DNA from: Porticoccus sp. | Lineage (GTDB): Bacteria; Pseudomonadota; Gammaproteobacteria; Pseudomonadales; Porticoccaceae | Direction: 5' to 3' | Assembly: GCA_023263825.1 (NCBI GenBank) | Contig: JALQUJ010000156.1 | Coordinates: 1 to 24,134, forward strand | DNA length: 24,134 bases | Shown: in pieces, positions 1 to 7,834 of the stretch | Position numbering within the stretch: the stretch's first letter is position 1 | Layout of the letters: every line of letters begins with the position of its first letter | Program-made: the position numbers and the translations under genes | Notes under the pieces: model-generated | Databases searched by the model: none | What the model saw: the letters and a program-made list of their open reading frames with translations, nothing else | Told to the model about the DNA's origin: nothing

Positions 1-32
1 AAGCTTTTTTCTCCAAGCAACAGCAAAGTCAG

Positions 33-66
33 CCCTAACTACCCCCCGATAGTTAGGGTTTTTTTT
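33..66 (+). terminator. Rho-independent terminator of a gene left of the window
   Basis: A perfect 9-bp stem (CCCTAACTA at 33-41, TAGTTAGGG at 50-58) with an 8-base loop is followed directly by eight T. The T tract lies only on the + side, so it ends a rightward transcript entering from outside the window. In Pseudomonas polA converges on engB at this place; that identity is inference. Confidence 0.85.
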
Positions 67-101
67 GTGTGAGATTTATAGGGAAAACCAGCGAAGAAGG
101 A

Positions 102-716
102 TTATTCAGGGCTGTTAAGCCATTTTAGTAACTGCTTCTTGAGTTCTTTTAAGCCTTCTTTCTTTAACGAAGAGAATGTTTGAATCGATATATTCTCGCT
201 TAAGCCTTCATTCTCCAGCTCTCGCTGAACCTGTAAAAGAGTGTTTTTTGCCGGCCCTCTTTTAAGTTTATCTGCCTTGGTTAGTAATAAATGTACGGGC
301 ATTTCCGATTCTGATGCCCAGCGAATCATTTGCCAGTCATATTGCTGAAGTGGATGGCGGATATCCATTAACATAACAAGCCCTTGCAGTGACTGCCGCT
401 CCTGAAGATAGCCGGCCAAATTACGGTCCCAAGCCTGCTTGGTGGCTTTAGATACTTTTGCAAAGCCATAACCGGGAAGATCCACTAAACGACAATCTTC
501 GCTGAGGGAAAAAAAGTTTAGTAATTGTGTGCGCCCGGGTGTTTTACTGGTGCGTGCAAGTTTGGCGTTGTCTGTCAGGGTATTAATTGCACTGGACTTA
601 CCCGCATTAGAGCGTCCGGCAAAGGCAACTTCTCTCCCTGTATCCTCAGGGCACTGATTTATTGATGGTGCACTAATTAAAAATTGAGCTTTGGTAAATG
701 CAATGGAGTCCGACAT
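102..716 (-). CDS. engB: Ribosome biogenesis GTP-binding protein EngB/YihA
   Basis: TRAFAC-class GTPase of the EngB (YihA/YsxC) family, needed for assembly of the large ribosomal subunit and, in some bacteria, for cell division. At 204 aa it has normal family length. The G1 loop GRSNAGKS is at residues 34-41, the G2 region TPGRTQ at 59-64, G3 DLPG at 79-82 and G4 TKAD at 145-148. The ATG at 716 has an AAGG about 8 bases upstream. It is divergent from cytochrome c4, the same arrangement as in Pseudomonas, and converges on the terminator at 33-66. Assignment is secure from the motifs; the cellular role is family knowledge. Confidence 0.96.
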   Translation of the reverse strand: MSDSIAFTKAQFLISAPSINQCPEDTGREVAFAGRSNAGKSSAINTLTDNAKLARTSKTPGRTQLLNFFSLSEDCRLVDLPGYGFAKVSKATKQAWDRNLAGYLQERQSLQGLVMLMDIRHPLQQYDWQMIRWASESEMPVHLLLTKADKLKRGPAKNTLLQVQRELENEGLSENISIQTFSSLKKEGLKELKKQLLKWLNSPE

Positions 717-848
717 AAAGGCCTTATTTGGGTAGCTATATTTTAAGTGTAACCAATGTTCTGAGCAGTGATGTTTGGGTTAATAGTGTGATTGTACAGG
801 TTCACAATGACAGTAATTTTAGTTCTGCCTAGCCCCACTGATTTGTAA

Positions 849-899
849 TTTCACCTGTTAAGGTTGGGGTTTCATTGTTTCACCTATTAAGATCAGGGT
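849..899. repeat. Two imperfect direct repeats upstream of cytochrome c4
   Basis: Two copies of TTTCACCTnTTAAGnT, followed by a GGGT, start at 849 and 878, a 29-base period. The second copy supplies the probable -35 element of the cytochrome c4 promoter. The spacing and position fit a tandem binding site for a transcription regulator; the regulator is unknown. Confidence 0.45.
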
Positions 900-915
900 A
901 GAGTTAGTATATAAT
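887..915 (+). promoter_or_regulatory. Probable sigma-70 promoter of cytochrome c4
   Basis: TTAAGA at 887-892, a 17-base spacer, then a consensus TATAAT at 910-915. It lies about 90 bases before the ATG. The -35 is imperfect and is embedded in the second repeat of 849-899, which suggests activation or repression at this site. Confidence 0.6.
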
Positions 916-1004
916 GCCCCGGCTTTTTATAAGGCAATTAAGGCAATACCAATTTTTATATAAAGTTTTTATATTGTAGCGGAATGCAGAGAGCGGATTA
1001 ACCA

Positions 1005-1658
1005 ATGAAAAAAATGATTCTAGGATTTGCTGCGGTGTTGGGTTTTACAGTAGCGTCTTCAATAATGGCTTCTTCCCTTGTTTTTGCAGAAGGCGATGCC
1101 GCTGCAGGGCAAGCTAAAACAGCAATGTGTGCAGGTTGCCATGGTGCTGATGGCAACAGTGCTGTAGCTAATTTTCCAAAACTGGCAGGTCAAGGTGAGA
1201 AGTACATGATCAAGCAGTTGGGTGATATCAAGTCAGGTAGCCGCAAGATTGTTGAAATGACAGGGATGCTGAATGCGTTCTCTGATCAGGATTTGGCAGA
1301 CATCGCTGCATTTTATGCATCTAAAAGGATTCAAATGGCTGGTGCTAAAGAAGAGAACTTGGATCGTGGTGAAACTTTATATCGTGGCGGCAACCCTGAA
1401 ACAGGTGTTCCTTCATGTACAGGCTGTCATTCACCGTCTGGTAATGGTAATGCACCTGCAGGTTATCCAGCTCTAGGTGGCCAGTTCTCTCAATATACGG
1501 CTAAGCAATTACGTGCATTCCGGACGGGCGCCCATGAACCAGAAAGTGATATGGCTCGCACCAATGATGGTGACACTAAAACTATGCGTGGCGTAGCTGC
1601 TCATATGAGTGACATTGAAATTGAAGCGGTGTCGAACTTTATAGCTGGTTTGAAGTAG
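1005..1658 (+). CDS. Cytochrome c4, diheme periplasmic electron carrier
   Basis: Diheme c-type cytochrome of the c4 family, carrying electrons from the bc1 complex toward terminal oxidases in the periplasm. A signal peptide occupies about residues 1-28 (MKKMILGF..., cut after VFA). Two homologous halves each carry a heme-binding motif: CAGCH at 42-46 and CTGCH at 138-142. Probable axial methionines are Met85 or Met88 in the first half and Met194 in the second. Length 217 aa is somewhat above the usual ~200. The gene is followed by its own strong hairpin and then dsbA, an order also found in Pseudomonas. The DsbA next to it could help oxidise the heme-motif cysteines during maturation; that link is inference. 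Confidence 0.95.
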   Translation: MKKMILGFAAVLGFTVASSIMASSLVFAEGDAAAGQAKTAMCAGCHGADGNSAVANFPKLAGQGEKYMIKQLGDIKSGSRKIVEMTGMLNAFSDQDLADIAAFYASKRIQMAGAKEENLDRGETLYRGGNPETGVPSCTGCHSPSGNGNAPAGYPALGGQFSQYTAKQLRAFRTGAHEPESDMARTNDGDTKTMRGVAAHMSDIEIEAVSNFIAGLK

Positions 1659-1670
1659 TTAGCTCATTGT

Positions 1671-1698
1671 AAAAAAAGCGGCTTGTGCCGCTTTTTTT
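1671..1698. terminator. Bidirectional hairpin terminator after cytochrome c4
   Basis: AAAAAAAGCGGC at 1671-1682 and GCCGCTTTTTTT at 1687-1698 form a 12-bp stem with a TTGT loop. Seven T on the + strand follow the GC core. It separates cytochrome c4 from dsbA, so dsbA probably has its own promoter within 1700-1830. Confidence 0.88.
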
Positions 1699-1834
1699 AT
1701 GTCTGTAGTTAGGTATCCTTGCAATTGGGAATTTTTATTTAGAGCCTGTTGTTGGGGAACCCCTTTCTCAGAAACTGGTCAGTTTAAAAGTGTCTATGTA
1801 CAGCTAACAACATCAACTTCAAAGGGAAAAATTG

Positions 1835-2470
1835 ATGAATCGATTATTATCATCCTTACTGTTCATTGTGGCCTTTTTGCCTTTGGCGGCGTGCCAGGCA
1901 GAAGAACCTTATAAAGCGGGCCTTCAATACGAGGTATTACCAGAAGTAGTTTCAACTAGTGACCCTTCAAAAGTAGAGGTGGTTGAGGTTTTTTGGTACG
2001 GCTGTAGTCATTGTTTTGCCTTTGAACCAAAAATTAAAGCCTGGTTAAAAGAGCAGGCTGATGATGTTAAATTTGTTGGTGTTCCTGCTGTGTGGCATCC
2101 ATCTATGCGCTTACATGCTAAAGCCTATTACACAGCAAAGGCATTGAAGGTATTTGATAAAATGAACGATGTCATTTTTGAGGCGATGAATCTTAAAAAA
2201 CAAAAATTACTAAACGAAGCTGAGATTGCCAGTTTGTTTGTGGCAAATGGCGTTTCAAAAGAACGTTTTAGTAAGGTGTTTAATTCTGGAAGTATTGAAA
2301 TGGCCGTAGATTTGGCTGAGAAAAAGCAAGCACGGTATCGTATGCAGGGAACACCAGAGCTGGTTGTAAATGGTAAGTTCCGGATATCTGGCCGTGATGC
2401 TGGTGGTCATTCTGGGATGTTGAAGGTAGCCAGCTTTTTGGTTGAAAAAGAACGAGCGAACTTAAAATAG
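1835..2470 (+). CDS. dsbA: Thiol:disulfide interchange protein DsbA, possibly a lipoprotein
   Basis: Thioredoxin-fold oxidase that introduces disulfides into exported proteins. The ATG at 1835 is chosen over a TTG at 1832 because an AAAGGGA ribosome site sits 7-8 bases before it; 211 aa. The N-terminus is a typical export signal, but it ends in LAAC (residues 17-20), which matches a lipobox, so the mature protein may be lipid-anchored at Cys20. The active site is C57-S-H-C60 in the context FWYGCSHC, where E. coli and Pseudomonas have CPHC. The cis-proline loop GTPELVVNG is present near the C-terminus. The region 20-60 and the C-terminal half otherwise resemble Pseudomonas DsbA. Family assignment is firm; lipidation is a prediction. 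Confidence 0.94.
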   Translation: MNRLLSSLLFIVAFLPLAACQAEEPYKAGLQYEVLPEVVSTSDPSKVEVVEVFWYGCSHCFAFEPKIKAWLKEQADDVKFVGVPAVWHPSMRLHAKAYYTAKALKVFDKMNDVIFEAMNLKKQKLLNEAEIASLFVANGVSKERFSKVFNSGSIEMAVDLAEKKQARYRMQGTPELVVNGKFRISGRDAGGHSGMLKVASFLVEKERANLK

Positions 2471-2505
2471 CACTTATACTTATAGAGATATAACATTTCT
2501 GGACA

Positions 2506-2530
2506 CTCAATATTAGAGACTTATATTGAG
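2506..2530. repeat. Inverted repeat after dsbA
   Basis: CTCAATAT (2506-2513) and ATATTGAG (2523-2530) form a perfect 8-bp stem with a 9-base loop. It has no T tract and lies just before the terminator at 2538-2571, so the dsbA transcript could end in two consecutive hairpins. Confidence 0.5.
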
Positions 2531-2537
2531 TCAGTAG

Positions 2538-2571
2538 AAAGGAGTAATCTTACAGAGATTGCTCCTTTTCT
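2538..2571 (+). terminator. Rho-independent terminator of dsbA
   Basis: A stem of GGAGTAATCT (2541-2550) with AGATTGCTCC (2556-2565), one G-U pair and a five-base loop, is extended by AAA/TTT on the outside and followed by T residues. Confidence 0.75.
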
Positions 2572-2684
2572 GATTCTAAGCCCACCCTTATGACCTTAAT
2601 GAATCTACAAAATAATCAACATAACGCGTTCTATATGCCTTTTTCAGGCAAATTGCTTTGTTCTTCGTACAATCACGATTAAAA

Positions 2685-2711
2685 TTGTGCGTTTCTTTTT
2701 ATCCCTATAAT
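2685..2711 (+). promoter_or_regulatory. Possible promoter of serC-serA
   Basis: A perfect TATAAT at 2706-2711 lies 16 bases before the serC ATG. The best -35 is TTGTGC at 2685-2690, with a short 15-base spacer. The -10 match is convincing and the -35 weak. If it is used, the 5' leader would be very short. Confidence 0.4.
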
Positions 2712-2727
2712 CCCTAGGCAATGAATT

Positions 2728-3840
2728 ATGAAACCGACACAAAAGCCGGCTAACCCTAATTTTTCTTCTGGCCCTTGTAGTAAGCGTCCAGGTTATGATG
2801 TTTCCTCCCTGGATCTTTCTGCTTTAGGTCGTTCACACCGTGCAGCAGTAGGTAAAGCAGCACTTGAGCGAGTGTGTGTTGAAACGGCGGAAATCCTGGG
2901 GTTGCCTGAAGGCTATCGTGTTGGTGTTGTGCCGGCATCTGATACCGGGGCTGTTGAAATGGCTTTATGGTCATTGTTGGGGCCACGTCCGGTAGATGTT
3001 TTCTCGTGGGAATCTTTTGGTCAGGGTTGGTCATCCGATATTCTGAAGCAATTAAAGCTGGAAGATGTAAACAATTACGGTGCTGATTATGGCCAACTAC
3101 CTGATTTGAACCAGGCTAATTCAGATAATGACATTGTCTTTACCTGGAATGGAACGACCTCTGGCGTCAAAGTGCCTAACGGTGATTGGATTGCCGATGA
3201 GCGTCAGGGTTTAACTATTTGTGATGCAACATCAGCTGTTTTTGCTATGGAGATGCCATGGGAAAAGTTAGACGTTGTTACTTTCAGTTGGCAGAAGGTA
3301 TTGGGCGGAGAAGGTGCCCATGGGATGTTGATCCTAAGCCCAAGAGCAGTTGAAAGGTTGGAAAGTTACACACCATCTTGGCCACTACCAAAAATTTTTC
3401 GCCTGACAAAAGGTGGCAAATTAATTGAAGGTATTTTTAAAGGCGCAACTATCAATACACCATCTATGCTTTGTGTGGCTGATTATCTGGATGCACTTGA
3501 TTGGGTTAAATCATTGGGTGGTGCAGAAGCTGTTATTGCAAAGTCTGAAGCAAATCTCAATGTTGTTAAGCAATTTGTTGCTGGGCGTGGTTGGATCAAC
3601 TTTTTGGCAGAAGATGTGGCGACATTGTCCAATACCAGTATTTGCTTAAGTCTTGACCTGGGTGCGGATAAGGTAAAACAAGTAGTGACGTTGTTAGAGA
3701 AAGAAGGCGTTGCCTATGATATTGGTGCTTACCGTGATGCACCAGCAGGTTTGCGTATTTGGGGTGGTGCAACGGTTGAAGCATCAGACCTTGAAGCGTT
3801 AATGCCCTGGATAGAATGGGCTTATCTTGAAGTTGCTTAA
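2728..3840 (+). CDS. serC: Phosphoserine aminotransferase, Methanosarcina/alphaproteobacterial type
   Basis: PLP-dependent transaminase converting 3-phosphohydroxypyruvate and glutamate to 3-phosphoserine in serine synthesis; the E. coli type also acts in vitamin B6 synthesis. At 370 aa the sequence matches the Methanosarcina/alphaproteobacterial subfamily rather than the ordinary E. coli-type SerC. Markers are the start MKPTQKPANPNFSSGPC, VVPASDTGAVEMALW at 68-81, FTWNGTTSGVKVPNGDW at 138-154, and near the C-terminus AYRDAPAGLRIWGGATVE. The PLP lysine is probably Lys190 in FSWQKVLGGEGAHG. The gene is followed 48 bases later by a serA, the next enzyme in the same pathway, so the two very likely form an operon. 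The subfamily is unusual for a gammaproteobacterium, where the E. coli type is commoner, which may point to old transfer. Confidence 0.92.
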   Translation: MKPTQKPANPNFSSGPCSKRPGYDVSSLDLSALGRSHRAAVGKAALERVCVETAEILGLPEGYRVGVVPASDTGAVEMALWSLLGPRPVDVFSWESFGQGWSSDILKQLKLEDVNNYGADYGQLPDLNQANSDNDIVFTWNGTTSGVKVPNGDWIADERQGLTICDATSAVFAMEMPWEKLDVVTFSWQKVLGGEGAHGMLILSPRAVERLESYTPSWPLPKIFRLTKGGKLIEGIFKGATINTPSMLCVADYLDALDWVKSLGGAEAVIAKSEANLNVVKQFVAGRGWINFLAEDVATLSNTSICLSLDLGADKVKQVVTLLEKEGVAYDIGAYRDAPAGLRIWGGATVEASDLEALMPWIEWAYLEVA

Positions 3841-3888
3841 GAGCAATTAACCCTAAATCATTTACCGAATATAACGTTGGATACAAAC

Positions 3889-5058
3889 ATGTATAAAGTT
3901 CGTACTTATAACCAGATTTCATCTAAAGGGTTGGATCGTTTTCCTCGTGATCATTATGAAATTGCCACTGAGTTTGCTGAGCCTGATGCCTTTATGTTGC
4001 GTAGTCATAAGCTTCATCATGAGGAAATTCCTGCCAGTGTGAGCGCTGTTGCGCGAGCGGGTGCCGGTGTGAATAACATTCCTGTGCCAGAATTTACCAA
4101 AAAAGGCATTGTTGTATTTAATACGCCAGGTGCGAACGCCAATGCAGTAAAAGAATTGATTGCTTCGGCACTGTTTATGGCATCACGGGATATCTTCGGT
4201 GGCATGAACTACGTTCAGGGGTTGACGGATATTACTGATGGCGCTGAAATGTCTAAATTACTTGAAAAGCAAAAGAAGCAGTTTGCTGGTTGTGAGGTAT
4301 CTGGAAAAACTTTGGGTGTTGTGGGTTTGGGTGCTATTGGCTCTATGGTTGCCAACATGGCACTAGAGTTGGGCATGAATGTTGTAGGTTATGATCCAGC
4401 GATTTCTGTTGAAGCCGCATGGCGTTTATCGAGCAATGTAGAAAAAATGGATAATTTGCAAAGCTTGTTAGGTCGAGCTGATTTTATTACTTTGCATGTT
4501 CCTGCTTTGGACGTTACCCGCCATTTGATTAATGCTCAAGCACTGCAATGCATGAAGTCTTCTGCCATTTTGCTCAATTTTGCCCGTGAAGAAGTGGTGG
4601 ATGCCAGTGCCGTACAAAATGCATTGGATAATGGTGGCTTGGGTAAATATGTCACAGATTTTCCTACACCTGAACTTTTGGGCCGCGACAATGTATTGTT
4701 GATGCCGCACATTGGTGCCAGCACGGAAGAAGCTGAAGAAAACTGTGCCATGATGGCCGCAGACCAGTTGATGGACTACTTGGAAAATGGAAATATTGTT
4801 AATTCGGTTAACTTTCCTGCGACTAAAATGCCTCGAAATGGTGGCTATCGTATAACCTTCTGTAATGAAAATGTTCCAAAAGTGCTGGGTAATGTACTTT
4901 CACTGTTGGCTGACCGTAGTATGAACGTGATTGATATGGTTAATAAAAGTCGTGATGATATCGCCTACAATATCGTGGACGTAGAAACAGAACCAACTGC
5001 TGAATTGTTGGAAGAAATTCGCAACGTTGACGGTATTGTTGTTGTTCGAAGCCTTTAA
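3889..5058 (+). CDS. serA: D-3-phosphoglycerate dehydrogenase with C-terminal ACT domain
   Basis: First enzyme of serine synthesis, oxidising 3-phosphoglycerate to 3-phosphohydroxypyruvate with NAD. The ATG at 3889 (389 aa) is preferred to an in-frame TTG at 3877 because the family starts with MYKVRTYN-like residues; neither has a strong ribosome site. The substrate domain includes RAGAGVNNIP at 56-65. The NAD fold has GLGAIG at 146-151. Catalytic residues are probably Arg233 (NFAREE), Glu262 (PTPELLG) and His274 (MPHIGAST). An ACT domain at about 320-389 would bind serine as feedback inhibitor. The short form lacks the extra domain of long SerA types. It sits directly behind serC, so substrate flow SerA to SerC is encoded together. 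Confidence 0.94.
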   Translation: MYKVRTYNQISSKGLDRFPRDHYEIATEFAEPDAFMLRSHKLHHEEIPASVSAVARAGAGVNNIPVPEFTKKGIVVFNTPGANANAVKELIASALFMASRDIFGGMNYVQGLTDITDGAEMSKLLEKQKKQFAGCEVSGKTLGVVGLGAIGSMVANMALELGMNVVGYDPAISVEAAWRLSSNVEKMDNLQSLLGRADFITLHVPALDVTRHLINAQALQCMKSSAILLNFAREEVVDASAVQNALDNGGLGKYVTDFPTPELLGRDNVLLMPHIGASTEEAEENCAMMAADQLMDYLENGNIVNSVNFPATKMPRNGGYRITFCNENVPKVLGNVLSLLADRSMNVIDMVNKSRDDIAYNIVDVETEPTAELLEEIRNVDGIVVVRSL

Positions 5059-5144
5059 ATCTGATTGCTTAAATTAAGGCTTGGTTTTAAGTAAGTGCCC
5101 TTTTGTATCTCATATAAAATGGTTGCCTTCTCTGGAGGAGTTAT

Positions 5145-5780
5145 ATGTCACTCGAAGATAGCCGTCGAGAATATCAATATGGTCGTTTGACCAGCGATTC
5201 ATTACACAGCTCGCCATTTGAGCAATTTAGTGTGTGGATGGATCAGGCAGTTGATTCAAGCTTGTCTGACCCAACAGCCATGTGTTTGGCGACAGTTGAT
5301 GAAGAGGGTAAGCCTTGGCAACGAACTGTATTGCTTAAAGGTTTTGATGCGAAAGGCTTGATGTTTTATACCAATTTGGGTAGCCGTAAGGCGCACCATA
5401 TTGCTGAAAACCCTAATGTCAGTTTGATTTTCCCCTGGATGAGGCTAGATAGACAGGCGATTATTGGAGGAAAGGCTGAAAAACTGACCAAGACAGAGGT
5501 ATTAAAATATTTTTTAAAGCGCCCTAGAGGCAGCCAGCTGGCTGCCTGGGCATCAAAGCAAAGCAGTCGTATCACATCGCGGCAAGCTCTTGAGGCCCAG
5601 TTTATTCAAATGAAACAGAAATATGCAGAAGGTGAGGTGCCATTACCCGATTTTTGGGGAGGCTATCGAGTCATTCCCTCCGAATTTGAGTTTTGGCAGG
5701 GTGGTGAATCCCGGCTTCATGATCGTTTTCAGTATCTATTGAAAGAGAATAGTTGGACTATTTCCCGGCTTGCCCCATAG
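5145..5780 (+). CDS. pdxH: Pyridoxamine/pyridoxine 5'-phosphate oxidase
   Basis: FMN enzyme that makes pyridoxal 5'-phosphate from pyridoxamine or pyridoxine phosphate, the last step of B6 synthesis and salvage. It is 211 aa, close to the usual ~218. FMN/phosphate-binding residues lie in RTVLLKGFD (60-68) and GSRKA (79-83). The C-terminal signature includes RLHDRFQY from Arg190 and ends in SRLAP as in the family. A strong GGAGGAG ribosome site at 5133-5139 fixes the start. It lies 86 bases after serA in the same direction; PLP is the cofactor of the SerC two genes upstream. Whether it shares their transcript is not shown. It ends at the large terminator facing rho. Confidence 0.96.
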   Translation: MSLEDSRREYQYGRLTSDSLHSSPFEQFSVWMDQAVDSSLSDPTAMCLATVDEEGKPWQRTVLLKGFDAKGLMFYTNLGSRKAHHIAENPNVSLIFPWMRLDRQAIIGGKAEKLTKTEVLKYFLKRPRGSQLAAWASKQSSRITSRQALEAQFIQMKQKYAEGEVPLPDFWGGYRVIPSEFEFWQGGESRLHDRFQYLLKENSWTISRLAP

Positions 5781-5814
5781 AGCTCATTTATTGGGAGCAA
5801 CTTCTATAATAAAC

Positions 5815-5858
5815 ACCCATAAAAAAGCCCGGACTTATTGCCGGGCTTTTTTATGGGT
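5815..5858. terminator. Bidirectional terminator between convergent pdxH and rho
   Basis: Perfect 18-bp inverted repeat: ACCCATAAAAAAGCCCGG at 5815-5832 pairs with 5841-5858, with an 8-base loop. The A6 and T6 runs flank the GC core on both sides, so it works for both strands. Confidence 0.93.
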
Positions 5859-5894
5859 ATTACTTTCATTGTTATAATTCTTGATAAAGAGTCC

Positions 5895-7154
5895 TTACTT
5901 TCTTTTCATTGAGAGGAAAAACTCATCATTAGTCGTGGAGCCTTTCAATTTATCAATAAGGAACTCAATGGCATCTGCATCTTCCATACTGTGGAGTAGT
6001 TTACGAAGAATCCACACTCTTTGAAGATCTTCTTCACTCATTAACAGATCTTCACGGCGTGTACCTGAACGACGAATGTTAAAGGCAGGGTACACACGTT
6101 TTTCAGATACTTTACGATCCAGGTGTAACTCCAAGTTACCAGTACCTTTAAATTCCTCGTAAATAACCTCATCCATCTTAGAGCCGGTTTCTACCAATGC
6201 CGTGGCGACAATGGTCAGGCTGCCACCCTGTTCAATGTTTCGAGCGGCACCGAAGAAACGCTTGGGGCGCTCCAGTGCATGGGCATCAACACCACCGGTT
6301 AATACCTTGCCAGAAGAGGGCTGTACCGTGTTATAGGCTCGTGCCAGGCGAGTTATGGAGTCGAGCAGAATAACGACGTCTTTTTTGTGTTCTACCAAGC
6401 GCTTGGCTTTTTCAATCACCATTTCGGCAACTTGAACGTGGCGTGATGGGGGTTCATCAAAGGTAGATGCAACCACTTCACCTCGAACGGTTCGTTGCAT
6501 TTCGGTCACTTCTTCAGGGCGCTCATCAATCAGCAATACAATAATGTAGCATTCAGGGTTATTACGAATAATGGCCTGAGCAGTATGCTGCATCATGATG
6601 GTCTTACCCGCTTTAGGCGGGGCAACTATAAGCCCACGCTGGCCTTTACCAATGGGTGAGATCAGATCGATGATACGACCGGTTAAATCTTCCGTAGAAC
6701 CATTACCCTCTTCTAATACCAGGCGCTCATCTGGAAACAATGGTGTAAGGTTTTCAAATAAAATCTTGTTCCGAGCATTTTCTGGCTTGTCGAAATTAAT
6801 TTCGTCCAGTTTAAGCATGGCGAAATAACGCTCACCCTCTTTCGGTGGACGAATTTTTCCAGAAATACTGTCACCTGTTCTCAGGTTAAAACGACGGATC
6901 TGGCTGGGGGAAACATAAATGTCATCTGGGCCTGCCAGATAAGAACTGTCAGAAGATCTTAAAAAACCAAAACCGTCGGGTAGAATTTCTAGAACACCAT
7001 CACCGTAGATGTCTTCACCACTTTTAGCGTGGCGCTTGAGTATGCTAAAGATGACATCCTGCTTTCTTGAGCGAGCGAGATTATCAAGTCCAATCTCAGA
7101 AGCTATTTTTAATAGCTCATCAATGGGTTTGGTTTTAAGTTCAGTAAGATTCAT
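5895..7154 (-). CDS. rho: Transcription termination factor Rho
   Basis: Hexameric RNA-dependent ATPase/helicase that ends transcription. From the ATG at 7154 (MNLTELK) the protein has 419 aa, identical in length to E. coli and Pseudomonas Rho. An in-frame ATG at 7166 would add MSAF; neither has a visible Shine-Dalgarno, so the homology-based start is preferred. The N-terminal helical domain spans about 1-47. The RNA-binding cold-shock-like domain spans about 48-126, with GFGFLR at 61-66 and the segment DDIYVSPSQIRRFNLRTGD at 77-95. The ATPase domain has Walker A APPKAGKT at 178-185 and LLDSITRLARAYN further on. It is followed by the pdxH-facing hairpin and preceded by trxA, as in many proteobacteria. 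Confidence 0.98.
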   Translation of the reverse strand: MNLTELKTKPIDELLKIASEIGLDNLARSRKQDVIFSILKRHAKSGEDIYGDGVLEILPDGFGFLRSSDSSYLAGPDDIYVSPSQIRRFNLRTGDSISGKIRPPKEGERYFAMLKLDEINFDKPENARNKILFENLTPLFPDERLVLEEGNGSTEDLTGRIIDLISPIGKGQRGLIVAPPKAGKTIMMQHTAQAIIRNNPECYIIVLLIDERPEEVTEMQRTVRGEVVASTFDEPPSRHVQVAEMVIEKAKRLVEHKKDVVILLDSITRLARAYNTVQPSSGKVLTGGVDAHALERPKRFFGAARNIEQGGSLTIVATALVETGSKMDEVIYEEFKGTGNLELHLDRKVSEKRVYPAFNIRRSGTRREDLLMSEEDLQRVWILRKLLHSMEDADAIEFLIDKLKGSTTNDEFFLSMKRK

Positions 7155-7333
7155 AAATGCAGACATAGGATATTGTTAGAATTTGAATTGGCTGGCAGCC
7201 AGAGTTTTGTGTCATGCCCTAGGAAGAGGGGTGTCAAAGATTTTGTGATGTTCTCAGTTTAGAAGTACTTAATGCAGTGGTGCCAGTATAGGCGCGCCTT
7301 TTGGAAATCGCAACAAGATAGAGGTTGCAACAA

Positions 7334-7359
7334 TGCGGCAGTGCAAATGCACTGCCGCA
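7334..7359 (-). terminator. Hairpin between trxA and rho, probable trxA terminator
   Basis: Perfect 12-bp stem TGCGGCAGTGCA (7334-7345) with TGCACTGCCGCA (7348-7359), separated by only two bases, begins 7 bases after the trxA stop. On the minus strand it is followed by TTGTTGC, a poor T tract, so it may be a weak terminator, an attenuator or an RNA-stability hairpin ahead of the rho leader. Confidence 0.6.
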
Positions 7360-7365
7360 CACTAA

Positions 7366-7692
7366 TCATAGGCTGGCATCAATGAATTCAACTAATTGAG
7401 TTTTTGACAAAGCGCCAACTTTGGTCGCTTCAATATTGCCATCTTTGAACAAAATTAATGTAGGGATACCACGAACATTAAACTTTGAGGGTGTTTCCGG
7501 GTTGGCATCGACATCCATTTTGCATACTTTAATTTTCCCAGCGTATTCTGTTGCCAGTTCATCAAGAATTGGTGCAATCATTTTACAGGGGCCACACCAG
7601 GCAGCCCAAAAATCAACCAGTACTGGTACGTCAGCGCCGAGAACATCGCTTGCAAAAGCGGAATCGGTCACGTGAACGATATTGTCGCTCAT
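7366..7692 (-). CDS. trxA: Thioredoxin 1
   Basis: Small cytoplasmic dithiol reductase that serves ribonucleotide reductase and repairs protein disulfides. The start at 7692 (MSDNIVHV, 108 aa) is set by family length and a GGAG ribosome site 8 bases upstream; a longer frame to 7785 has no support. The active site W32-C33-G34-P35-C36 and the cis-proline of RGIPTLILF are present. It lies 211 bases upstream of rho on the same strand. The divergent neighbour in Pseudomonas is ppx, of which only a 5' remnant remains here. Confidence 0.97.
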   Translation of the reverse strand: MSDNIVHVTDSAFASDVLGADVPVLVDFWAAWCGPCKMIAPILDELATEYAGKIKVCKMDVDANPETPSKFNVRGIPTLILFKDGNIEATKVGALSKTQLVEFIDASL

Positions 7693-7834
7693 ATGGGGTC
7701 TCCAAATTAATGTGAATTCAATAGTGCAGAGGTAGAATAGTGGTAAATGATAACACTCACTCGGTGGGGAGTGAACAAGTTCCATTCTATATACGTTACG
7801 AAAATATTCAGGGAAAAATTAAAGGAAGAATTGG

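Noticed and set aside
1699..1914. Open frame overlapping the start of dsbA
   Set aside because: It begins in a terminator tail and overlaps dsbA in another frame, with no recognisable protein features.
2756..3034. Minus-strand open frames inside serC and other genes
   Set aside because: They lie opposite strongly conserved coding sequence, have no ribosome sites, and read as shadow frames.
7693..7785. N-terminal extension of thioredoxin
   Set aside because: The family begins at MSDNIVHV, and a clear ribosome site precedes the ATG at 7692.
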